Assembly: GCF_036010505.1 (NCBI RefSeq)
Contig: NZ_CP108569.1
Coordinates: 4,951,001-5,015,000 of the forward strand
DNA length: 64,000 nt
Origin: Streptomyces sp. NBC_01197
Lineage (GTDB): Bacteria; Actinomycetota; Actinomycetes; Streptomycetales; Streptomycetaceae
Direction of reading: 5' to 3'
Part shown: positions 26,126 to 33,607 of the stretch, piece after piece
Layout of the letters: the number at the start of each line of letters is the position of its first letter
Position numbering within the stretch: the stretch's first letter is position 1
Notes under the pieces: generated by a model
Databases searched by the model: none
Seen by the model: the letters and a program-made list of their open reading frames with translations, nothing else
What the model was told of the DNA's origin: nothing
Program-made: the position numbers and the translations under genes

Positions 26126-26884
26126 ATGACTGGACAACGACTTGACGGCAAGGTCGCACTGATCACCGGCGCTACGGGCGGGATCGGCGCGGCGACCGCT
26201 GAGCTGTTCGCCCGCGAAGGCGCCCGCCTGGTCATCACCGATGTGGCCGTGGAACCCCTCAGCGCGCTGGCACAGCGCATCGAGGGGGCCGGCGGGGAGG
26301 TGGCGATCGCGGTGCTGGACGTCTCCTCCGCCCAGGAGTGGGACACAGTGCTCAGCACCGTACGCGAGCGGTTCGGCACGCTGGACGTTCTCGTCAACCT
26401 CGCGGGCATCGTGGACTGGCCGGGTGTCGAGGACACCCGGGAAGAGATGTGGGACCGGGTCATCGACATCAACCAGAAGGGGACCTGGCTCGGTATGAGG
26501 GCCGCCATGCCCCTGCTCCGCTCCACCGGTAATGCCTCGGTGATCAACACCTCGTCCGTCCTGGGGATCGTGGGCAGCGGAGCCGCCGCCGCCTACCAGG
26601 CGTCCAAGGGCGCCGTGCGCCTGCTGAGCAAGACCGCCGCCGTCGAATACGCCCGCCAGGGGGTACGGGTCAACTCCATCCATCCGGGTGTCATCGCCAC
26701 GCCCATGATCCAGGAGCTCCTGGACGAGCAGGGCGACCAGCAACCGGACATCGTGCGCACCCCCATGCGCCGTGCGGGCCGCGCCGAGGAGATCGCCTCG
26801 GCCATGCTTTTCCTCGCCGGCGACGAGTCCTCGTTCGTCACCGGCTCCGAACTCGTGGTCGACGGTGGCCTCACCGCCCACTGA
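26126..26884 (+). CDS. SDR family oxidoreductase (glucose/hydroxysteroid dehydrogenase-like)
   Basis: A 252-residue short-chain dehydrogenase: TGATGGIGAA at the N-terminus, Asp in VLDVSS, NLAGIV in place of the NNAG motif, catalytic Ser in NTSSVLG and YQASK. The pattern resembles 3-alpha-(or 20-beta)-hydroxysteroid dehydrogenases and glucose 1-dehydrogenases. AAGAGGAAGAG precedes the ATG. It shares an operon with the preceding SDR. Confidence 0.88.
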   Translation: MTGQRLDGKVALITGATGGIGAATAELFAREGARLVITDVAVEPLSALAQRIEGAGGEVAIAVLDVSSAQEWDTVLSTVRERFGTLDVLVNLAGIVDWPGVEDTREEMWDRVIDINQKGTWLGMRAAMPLLRSTGNASVINTSSVLGIVGSGAAAAYQASKGAVRLLSKTAAVEYARQGVRVNSIHPGVIATPMIQELLDEQGDQQPDIVRTPMRRAGRAEEIASAMLFLAGDESSFVTGSELVVDGGLTAH

Positions 26885-26954
26885 GCCCTTTCCGCGGAAG
26901 TGGCTCCTTTCACGTAACCGGGCCCTTTCCGCAGCGCGGACAGGAGCAGGTGCG

Positions 26955-28769
26955 TCAGCTCAGGCGCCGCGCGGCGGCGCCCGCCACCAGGGCGCCGATC
27001 TCCTCCGGGGCCACCGCCCGTGAGTACAGATAACCCTGCCCGGTGTCGCAGCCGATCCTGCGCAGCCGCGTCGCCTGCCCCGCGGTCTCCACGCACTCCG
27101 CGGTGACCGTGAGCCCCAGCCGGTGCGCGAGCTGGACCAGCGCCTCGACGATCATCTCGTCGGCCGGGTTCGGGTGCGCGCCCGCGTCATAGCGGAATCC
27201 GTGGACGAACGACCCGTCCAGTTTCAGTACGGACACCGGCAGCCGGCTCAGATACGCGAGGTTCGAGTAGCCGGTGCCGAAGTCGTCGATCGCGATCTGC
27301 ACGCCCATGTCGCTGAGGTCCTGGAGCGCCTGGAGGGGACGCCCGGCCGACCCCATCACCGCCGACTCGGTCAGTTCCAGCTGGAGCAGGTCGGGCGCGA
27401 GACCGGTCTCGGCGAGAATCCCGGCGACGTCGGCGACCAGATCGGAGTCCCACACCTGCCGTACGGCGATGTTGACGCTCACGAACAGCGGCGGGCGGGA
27501 GGGGTGTTCGAGCTGCCACGTTCTCGCCTGCCGGCAGGCGGTACGCAGCACCCACGCGCCGAGCTGGACGATCGAGCCGTCCTCCTCGGCCAGCCCGATG
27601 AACCGGTTCGGCGTCAGCCGGCCGAACTGCGGATGGTCCCAGCGCACCAGCGCCTCGACCCCCTTGAGCTCGCCGTCCGCCAGATCCACCAACGGCTGGT
27701 ACTCCAGCACGAATTCACCGTCGTCCACGGCGGGCCGCAGCGTGGACGAGAGCGCCTGCCGGGTCATCCGGTGCGCGTTGCGCTCCGGGTCGAAGAGCGT
27801 CCAGCGCGCCTTGCCGTCCGCCTTCGCCCAGTACAGCGTGGTGTCGGCGTCCTGCATCAGGCCGGTGGCGGTGGTGCCTTCGGTGAGCCGCTCCACCACC
27901 CCGATCGACGCAGACACCGAGAGCCGCTGGCCGCCGAGGTCGAACGGCTCCTGGAGCGCGGCCAGTACGGAGGCCGCCAGATCGGCGAGCTGGTCCGTAC
28001 CGGTGGAGTTCTCGACCAGCAGGGCGAACTCGTCGCCGCCGAGCCTGGCGACCAGATGGCCGCTGCCGCATCCGTAACCGGACTGGTCGGCGCAGTGGGT
28101 CAGCCGGGCGGCGACGACACCGAGCAGCCGGTCGCCGAAGCGGTGGCCGAGCGTGTCGTTGACGGCCTTGAAGCCGTCGAGGTCCAGATAGCAGAGCCCG
28201 ATCCGGCCGGTGCCCGGCTGATCGCACGCCGACGGGTCGAGCGCCGCCGACAGCCGCTCGAAGAACAGGGTGCGGTTGGGCAGCCGGGTCACCGGGTCGT
28301 GCATCTGGAGATGGCGCAGCCTGGCCCGGAGTTCGCGCCGGTCGCTGACGTCGGCGACCGAGAGCAGCACCTGGGAGCTGTCAGGGAAAGGAGCGACACT
28401 GACCTCGGCCCAGAGCGAGTGGCCGTCGGCGTGCTTGAGACGGCGGGTGCAGCGGAAGCTGGAGCGGCGGCCCCGGAGCACTTCGCGGTACGCGTACCAG
28501 GTGCGGGTGTCAGCCGCGAGGTCCACGAGGCAGGCCGCGGCCTGCCTGGCCAGCGCCGCGGGCTCGGTGCCGAGCAGTCCGCCGAGCGCGGCGTTGGCGG
28601 AGACGACCAGTCCCTCGCGGTCGACGACGGCCATACCGAGCCGTGCGGTGTTGAAGGCGGCGCGGTAGTCGTGCAGCTCGGCTGCGGTACGGCCGACGGT
28701 CTGACGCTCCGTGACCGGTGGCCGGACGGTTCCCGGCACCGGAGACGGTCCTTCAGGGGTTCCGTTCAC
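26955..28769 (-). CDS. PAS-GGDEF-EAL bifunctional c-di-GMP enzyme
   Basis: A 604-residue protein. A PAS domain (about 33-145) is followed by a GGDEF domain with an intact GGDEF motif at 244-248, and an EAL domain with EAL at 372-374. The EAL catalytic set looks complete: LELTES, DDFGTGYS, LKLDG and TAECVET. The RxxD product-inhibition site before GGDEF is missing. It may therefore both make and degrade c-di-GMP, the messenger that controls Streptomyces development through BldD. The layout resembles RmdA. GTG 28769 with GGGAG upstream is the start; the open frame runs on far into noncoding DNA. No transmembrane segment is seen. Confidence 0.88.
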   Translation of the reverse strand: MNGTPEGPSPVPGTVRPPVTERQTVGRTAAELHDYRAAFNTARLGMAVVDREGLVVSANAALGGLLGTEPAALARQAAACLVDLAADTRTWYAYREVLRGRRSSFRCTRRLKHADGHSLWAEVSVAPFPDSSQVLLSVADVSDRRELRARLRHLQMHDPVTRLPNRTLFFERLSAALDPSACDQPGTGRIGLCYLDLDGFKAVNDTLGHRFGDRLLGVVAARLTHCADQSGYGCGSGHLVARLGGDEFALLVENSTGTDQLADLAASVLAALQEPFDLGGQRLSVSASIGVVERLTEGTTATGLMQDADTTLYWAKADGKARWTLFDPERNAHRMTRQALSSTLRPAVDDGEFVLEYQPLVDLADGELKGVEALVRWDHPQFGRLTPNRFIGLAEEDGSIVQLGAWVLRTACRQARTWQLEHPSRPPLFVSVNIAVRQVWDSDLVADVAGILAETGLAPDLLQLELTESAVMGSAGRPLQALQDLSDMGVQIAIDDFGTGYSNLAYLSRLPVSVLKLDGSFVHGFRYDAGAHPNPADEMIVEALVQLAHRLGLTVTAECVETAGQATRLRRIGCDTGQGYLYSRAVAPEEIGALVAGAAARRLS

Positions 28770-29117
28770 GGCTGGCTCCCGCGGTGCAGTCGTCTCGAAC
28801 AGGTGGGGCCGGGGTTCGTCGGCCGAGTGGTGGAGGACCGCCGGATGCGCGTGTCCACATGGGAAAGTGTGCCGATCATAGAGGTTGAAGCAAGGACCGT
28901 TCCAGCCTCGTTGGCGCACAGTGATCCTTCCCGCGCCCGAGGGTGATCGTTTCTGCGCGGCTGTGGTCCGGGGTCTTTCTGACGTGATCGGTTGTGACTT
29001 TCCGTAAAGGACCGGGGTGTCGGGTCGATCACTCGCCTGGGGCAGCTGGACAGGACATAAACATATAAACGGACCAGGGTGGGTGGGGTGTCCCGCACCC
29101 CGAACCCGGAGGTCCAC
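28770..29117. other. Divergent regulatory region of the GGDEF-EAL and M6 protease genes
   Basis: No gene is visible in these 348 bases. The region holds AGTGATC at 28920, GTGATCG at 28943 and 28984, and an inverted CGATCAC at 29026, reminiscent of BldD half-sites (consensus AGTGA-n-TCACC). An AT-rich ATAAACATATAAAC stretch lies at 29058-29071, a likely promoter element for the protease. Confidence 0.4.
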
Positions 29118-30368
29118 GTGCAGCGTCCGCAGGCGCCCGGGCGAGTGGACCGGCGCCGTCTGCGGCAGGCCGCCGCCATCCTGGTCTCGTTCATGGCGTT
29201 CACCGCGACGTCCCTGGTGGCGGGGCCGGCGGTCGCGACCGTGGGCGGCGCGGGGCCGTGCGCGCTGCCGCGCACCGACGTCCACCACTCGGTCGGTCTC
29301 GACAGCTGGAACTCCGCCTACCCCCGGCCGGTCGGAGCGCTCAACGCGGTCATGATCTTCCTGTCCTTCCCGGGGTCCGCGCCGGACACCACCCCGCAGG
29401 AGCTGGCGGCCGACTACTTCCCCTCGACCACCACCTTCTTCCGGCGGGCCTCGTACGGGAAGTTCACCCTGCGGCCGCACCCGATGCGGCAGTGGACGAT
29501 GATGCCGAAGCCGGCCTCCGCGTACGCGATACGGCGGGACTGGAGTGCGGACGAGCGCGACGCGTATCTGCAGGACGCGGTGGCCGCGGCCGATCCGGCG
29601 GTGGACTTCAGCAAGTACGACCTCGTCTATCTGATCGCAGACCCGGACGCACCGGGTGTCGACTCGGACGCCACGAAGGTGGTCAACCTGGAAACCCCGC
29701 TGCACGCCGACGGTACGGAGATCCGGCGCTTCGTCACCGGCTTCGAGCGGCACCCGCCGGACCGCGATGTGCTGGCCCACGAGACCGGGCACGTCCTCGA
29801 CCTGCCGGACCTCTACCACCGCCCGTCCGACGACAAGGGCGACTGGGACACGTATGTGGGCGACTGGGACGTCATGGGTAGCCAGTTCGGGCTGGCCCCC
29901 GACTTCTTCGGCTGGCAGAAGTGGAAGCTGGGCTGGCTGGACCGGCGGCAGATCGGCTGTGTGCGCGGCACCGAGGCCCGGATGTACACGCTGGAACCGC
30001 TGGAGGAGACCCCGCCGCCCGGCACCGACACGGCCGGGACCCGGCTCATCGTCCTGCGGACCGGGCTGGAGAGCGCCCTCGTCATGGAGGCGCGCACGGC
30101 GGCCGGCAACGACGCGTCAACCTGCTCGGAGGGCATCCTCATCTACCGGGTGACGGCGGAGCAGGCCTCAGGTGACGGCCCGGTCCGGGTGGTCGACACC
30201 CATCCGCACAGCTCGGGCTGCTGGGGGCAGTCGGTCTACCCGCCGCTGGCCGACGCGCCGCTCGGGGTCGGGGAGACGTTCACGGTTCCCGGCAACGGGA
30301 CGAAGGTGGAGGTGGCGGACCGTACGCCGTCGGGAGCCTGGACGGTCAAGATCACGCCGGTCGTGTGA
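29118..30368 (+). CDS. Secreted M6 family metalloprotease
   Basis: A 416-residue exported protease. The N-terminus is Arg-rich, then hydrophobic (about 18-40), with a likely cleavage near VATVGG. The zinc site HETGH lies in VLAHETGHVLDLPDLYH, followed by a GDWDVMGSQ turn, which matches the M6 (immune inhibitor A-like) domain. Cysteines near the middle and end may form disulfides. GTG 29118 has GGAGG five bases upstream, better than the longer frame. It stands alone between the c-di-GMP gene and a tRNA. Confidence 0.85.
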   Translation: MQRPQAPGRVDRRRLRQAAAILVSFMAFTATSLVAGPAVATVGGAGPCALPRTDVHHSVGLDSWNSAYPRPVGALNAVMIFLSFPGSAPDTTPQELAADYFPSTTTFFRRASYGKFTLRPHPMRQWTMMPKPASAYAIRRDWSADERDAYLQDAVAAADPAVDFSKYDLVYLIADPDAPGVDSDATKVVNLETPLHADGTEIRRFVTGFERHPPDRDVLAHETGHVLDLPDLYHRPSDDKGDWDTYVGDWDVMGSQFGLAPDFFGWQKWKLGWLDRRQIGCVRGTEARMYTLEPLEETPPPGTDTAGTRLIVLRTGLESALVMEARTAAGNDASTCSEGILIYRVTAEQASGDGPVRVVDTHPHSSGCWGQSVYPPLADAPLGVGETFTVPGNGTKVEVADRTPSGAWTVKITPVV

Positions 30369-30392
30369 GGTGGTGTGCGTGATGTGCGCAAC

Positions 30393-30427
30393 GAAGAAGC
30401 CCCCCGCTTCCGCGAGGGGCTTCTTCT
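30393..30427 (-). terminator. Terminator of tRNA-Lys copy 3
   Basis: GAAGAAGCCCC-CGC hairpin with TTCC loop and complementary arm, directly after the tRNA. It also lies past the M6 protease stop, so it may serve both strands. Confidence 0.8.
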
Positions 30428-30432
30428 GTCGG

Positions 30433-30506
30433 TGCGCCGCCAGGGACTCGAACCCCGGACCCGCTGATTAAGAGTCAGCTGCTCTAACCAACTGAGCTAG
30501 CGGCGC
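30433..30506 (-). tRNA. tRNA-Lys (anticodon CTT), copy 3
   Basis: Identical 74-nt tRNA-Lys to copies 1 and 2. Its 5' ten bases overlap the 3' end of the Prim-Pol-like gene, whose TAG stop is read within the tRNA's CGCCGCTAG. Confidence 0.97.
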
Positions 30507-31327
30507 CTGCTGACGTCGTAGACCTTAGCACCCTGATCGGCGCGGGGAAAAATCGATAAGGCGTCCGCCTTCGTCGCCGGTGCCGCCGCCGCACGCGCCG
30601 CGCGGACACAGGCCCAGAGCATGACCTCCGGCCCCGGCAGCCAGGGATGACGGGTGTCGGGGGCCACCAGCCAGCGCGGGCCCGACCCGGGAACGGAGGA
30701 GGTCAGCGACGGTACGGTCACCGCGTCGCCGGTGCCGTGGCAGAGCAGCGGCGGCACCGCGTCGCCCCACTCCTCCCAGTGCAGCAGGGACGGCAGCCGC
30801 TGGGCCGTGCCCGGGGCGGCGAAGAGCAGCATCCGGCCCCGGTGACCCGCGACCGGGCCCGATCCGGGGCCCTCCGACCACAGGGTGTCCAGCATCCGGC
30901 GGCCGAAGATCGCGGGGACGTTGACCACGTCGAAGACCGAGCCGCAGTCCAGCACGGTCGGGGCGGTGGGCCGGGACTCCCAGAGCGAGAGCGCACTGCG
31001 CGGGTACGGGGCGGCGGAGGCGAGCCAACCCGCACCGGCCGGGGTGACCGCTGTGGCGTGCTGCCCGCCCTGTTCGATCTGCTCGTCGAGGATCCGGCTG
31101 AGCGCCGCGAGCCCCGCGGAGGGCCTTTCGGCCGGGAAACGGACGGCCGTGGAGCCGCTGGTGCCGGGGCTGCTCATGCCTGAGCCGGTAAGGCCCGAGC
31201 CGCTGATGCCCGAGCCGCTGATGCCCGCCCCTCGGATGCCTGAGCCCTGGATGTCGGAGCCCCGAGGACCGGAGCCTCTGCCGGACCGGATTCCTGTGCT
31301 GTCGTCGTCTCGCTGCCATGCGCTCAT
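30497..31327 (-). CDS. Prim-Pol-like protein (bifunctional DNA primase/polymerase N-terminal type)
   Basis: A 276-residue protein of a Streptomyces family usually labelled bifunctional DNA primase/polymerase. The conserved core reads SALSLWESRPTAPTVLDCG, then PAIFGRRMLDTLW, then RMLLFAAPGTAQRLPSLL and PDTRHPWLPG. Residues about 20-55 are a five-residue repeat of the type GSGIx (about seven copies), unusual for the family. ATG 31327 begins at the family-like N-terminus, though its ribosome binding site is poor. The last codons (VSRRR-stop) lie on the leader and acceptor stem of tRNA-Lys. Catalytic residues of a primase are not obvious, so activity is uncertain. Confidence 0.6.
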   Translation of the reverse strand: MSAWQRDDDSTGIRSGRGSGPRGSDIQGSGIRGAGISGSGISGSGLTGSGMSSPGTSGSTAVRFPAERPSAGLAALSRILDEQIEQGGQHATAVTPAGAGWLASAAPYPRSALSLWESRPTAPTVLDCGSVFDVVNVPAIFGRRMLDTLWSEGPGSGPVAGHRGRMLLFAAPGTAQRLPSLLHWEEWGDAVPPLLCHGTGDAVTVPSLTSSVPGSGPRWLVAPDTRHPWLPGPEVMLWACVRAARAAAAPATKADALSIFPRADQGAKVYDVSRRR

Positions 31328-31507
31328 ACCGGGCAGGTCTACCCGGAGTGAGGGTGCCGTTCCGCTGGGTTGGCAGAAACCGGGACAGGCAGGGGCGGGG
31401 AGGCGTATCTTGCCCATCGGCCTTGCCGACGGGCCCTGACCATCGGCATATGCCCGGGGGGCTGGGCGGGCTGGGGCACGGTGGGCGGGTGTGTGCCGGC
31501 CGGCTGG

Positions 31508-31846
31508 TCAGGTCGGCATTCCGCGCAGCAGGTCCCGGCCGAACTCGACCATCTTCTTCGCGTAGTCCTCGGTCCACTGCGCGCGCTCGGCGATGTCCGC
31601 CACCGTCAGCCGGTCGAAGCGGCGCGGATCGGCGAGCTGCGCGGCGGCGACCGCCTGGAACTCGACCGCCCGGTCCGTCGCCGCGCGGAAGGCCAGTGTC
31701 AGCTCGGTGGCGCGGGTGAGCAGCGCCGCCGGATCGTCGATCGACTCCAGGTCGAAGAAGTGCTCGGGGTCGGCGGTGGCATCGGAAGGCTCGAAGAGCA
31801 GCGGCGCAGGCCGCAGCTTCCGCTCGCGTTGTTCGGGCTCCGCCAT
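31508..31846 (-). CDS. Conserved hypothetical protein, 112 aa
   Basis: A small soluble protein with no signal peptide. Two parts are visible: an N-terminal stretch with LLFEPSDATADPEHFFDLESID, and a helical C-terminal half with DRLTVADIAERAQWTEDYAKKM that looks like a short DNA- or protein-binding helix pair. ATG 31846 has a strong AGGAGG site, which supports expression. I do not recognise the family. It lies alone between the Prim-Pol-like gene and the nuclease-helicase operon. Confidence 0.7.
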   Translation of the reverse strand: MAEPEQRERKLRPAPLLFEPSDATADPEHFFDLESIDDPAALLTRATELTLAFRAATDRAVEFQAVAAAQLADPRRFDRLTVADIAERAQWTEDYAKKMVEFGRDLLRGMPT

Positions 31847-32030
31847 GTGTGCCTCCTGCTGTGCCGTGCTGCCTGTGCTGTTCGGCTGTGCCGTACTGCG
31901 TCTTCCCCGGAGGTCCGGCGGGTCCGGTCTCCGGGTGGTGCGGTGGTCGGATCCTCGCCGTGGGATTCCGGCCACCGTCCATTGTCCCGCCCCGCGCAAG
32001 AGGCCGTCCCGGCAGCGCCCCGCACCACGT

Positions 32031-32351
32031 CACAGCGGCCGGTACGCCACCCGGTGTTCCGCGAGATGAGCGAGGACCGCGTGGTTCGCCTCCCAGCCGT
32101 CAGGGCTGTGTCTTCGGCCGCCTGCGGCGGCGTGCCGGACTCCGTCCGGCGGTCACAGCGGCCGGTACGTCACCCGGTGTTCCGCGAGATGGGCGAGGAC
32201 CGCGTGGTTCGCCTCCCAGCCGTCAGGGCTGTGTCTTCGGCCGCCTGCGGCGGCGTGCCGGACTCCGTCCGGCGGTCACAGCGGCCGGTACGTCACCCGG
32301 TGTTCCGCGAGATGGGCGAGGACCGCGTGGTTCGCCTCCCAGCCGTCAGGG
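32031..32351. repeat. 123-bp tandem repeat (2.6 copies) of a gene end and its terminator
   Basis: Units begin at 32031, 32154 and 32277 with CACAGCGGCCGGTACG. The third unit is the true 3' end of the helicase gene; the other two are extra copies of its last 24 codons, stop codon and a spacer holding two hairpins (CCGGACGGAGTCCGG and GCCGCCGCAGGCGGC). Copies 2 and 3 are identical over their shared part; copy 1 differs at a few bases. It fills most of the 429-base stretch between 31847 and 32275, which otherwise has no gene. Confidence 0.92.
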
Positions 32352-33607
32352 AACTTCACCGTCACTCCCAGCTGCACCGGCTCCGTCGACGGGTGCTCGT
32401 CGAGCAGCCCGGCCACCCCCTCCCGGCACACCACGATGCAGGCGTGCCGGTGCCGTGACGCCAGGACGCAGAGCCTGCCCGTCTCCAGATGGAACGCCGT
32501 CGCGTCCGGGCGGCCCGACAGCGGATGCAGAACCACCGTCACGTCGAACTCCCGGCCCTGGAGGCGGTTGGCCGTGTCGACCGCCACGCCCGTCACCCCG
32601 AGCTCGGTGAGCGCCGACCGGACCGCGGCCGCCTGATCGCGGTGGGCCGTACCGACCGCGATACGGTCCGCCGTCAACGGCACCGGATCCGGCGACTGCT
32701 CACTCACCGCCGCGCCACCGCGGTCCAGCAGCCGCCGGACCACCAGGGCCACCGCCCGTACCGCCTCCGGGTCCGTACGCGGTGTGTGCCGGGCGGGAAG
32801 TTCGAGCAGACCCCAGCCCGCTTCCGCCGCCTCGTCCAGCACCCGGTCGGGGCCCGAACCGTCCGACGCCACCCCGAAGGTCAGCCGCCGGTCCCCATGG
32901 TCCGTACCGCTGCGGAACGGCGTGTACGGGTAGAACGCGTCCGAGACCAGCGGCGCCGCCGACGCGGGCAGCCGCCAGGAGACCGGCAGCCGGTGCTGCG
33001 GCAGCTCCGGATTGTGCGCGAGCAGGGTCGAGACCGCGCTGGACGACGGGTCGTACGCCAGCCCGGCCCACTGCTCGGCGCCGACCACGCTGAACGGGTC
33101 GAGCTGGCCGGGGTCGCCCACGAACAGAGCCCGTTCGAACAGCCCGGCCACAGCCAGCAGGGCGTCCGAGCGCATCTGGTACGCCTCGTCCACGATCGCG
33201 TGCCGCCAGGGCTCGACGCCCTTCACATGCGCCCACTTCGCGGCCGTCGAGATCACCACGTCGAGCCCGGCGAGATCCGCCGCCTTGGCGGACTTGCGGA
33301 CGTTCGGCAGGTCGTCCAGCGCCTTGTCGTACGGGTCGGGGTCGCTGCTGTGCAGCCGGCCGACCGGCAGCTCGGGGTCCTTCCCGGCAAGGCGGATGAC
33401 CAGGTCGTCCACCTGGGCATTGGTCTGCGCGACCACCATCAGCGGCCGTCCGGCGGCGGCCAGCTCACGGGCCGCGCGCACCACGAGCGTCGATTTGCCC
33501 GCGCCCGGCGGGGAGTCGACCACCACTCCGCGAGCGGTGCCGTTCAGCGTGTCGTCGAGGATCGCCCGCGTCGCACGGGCCGCCTCCGCGCCGGGGTCGA
33601 AGGTCAC
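32276..33607 (-). CDS. SF1-type DNA helicase / AAA ATPase (third gene of nuclease operon)
   Basis: A 443-residue ATPase of helicase superfamily 1. Walker A is SPPGAGKST (about 31-39), Walker B HAIVDEAYQM, motif III FVGDPGQLDP, motifs V-VI around VDTANRLQGREFDVTVV and VLASRHRHACIVV. It has the compact layout of AAA_12/UPF1-like C-terminal helicases rather than UvrD. ATG 33607 overlaps the upstream stop as ATGA. With the nuclease at 35262-36590 it resembles a split form of TM0106-type proteins, which fuse a RecB nuclease to such a helicase. Its 3' end has been tandemly duplicated downstream. Confidence 0.82.
   Translation of the reverse strand: MTFDPGAEAARATRAILDDTLNGTARGVVVDSPPGAGKSTLVVRAARELAAAGRPLMVVAQTNAQVDDLVIRLAGKDPELPVGRLHSSDPDPYDKALDDLPNVRKSAKAADLAGLDVVISTAAKWAHVKGVEPWRHAIVDEAYQMRSDALLAVAGLFERALFVGDPGQLDPFSVVGAEQWAGLAYDPSSSAVSTLLAHNPELPQHRLPVSWRLPASAAPLVSDAFYPYTPFRSGTDHGDRRLTFGVASDGSGPDRVLDEAAEAGWGLLELPARHTPRTDPEAVRAVALVVRRLLDRGGAAVSEQSPDPVPLTADRIAVGTAHRDQAAAVRSALTELGVTGVAVDTANRLQGREFDVTVVLHPLSGRPDATAFHLETGRLCVLASRHRHACIVVCREGVAGLLDEHPSTEPVQLGVTVKFPDGWEANHAVLAHLAEHRVTYRPL

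Noticed and set aside
26955..29819. A single 954-codon frame covering the GGDEF-EAL gene and antisense to the M6 protease
   Set aside because: Homology begins only at GTG 28769; the extension is high-GC open frame across a promoter and the opposite-strand protease.
6857..30506. The region between the tRNA-Lys genes as a classical integrative element
   Set aside because: No integrase, excisionase or replication genes are present, so I report only the repeats and not a mobile element.
32031..32351. CRISPR array
   Set aside because: Units are 123 bp and contiguous with no unique spacers; they duplicate a coding end.
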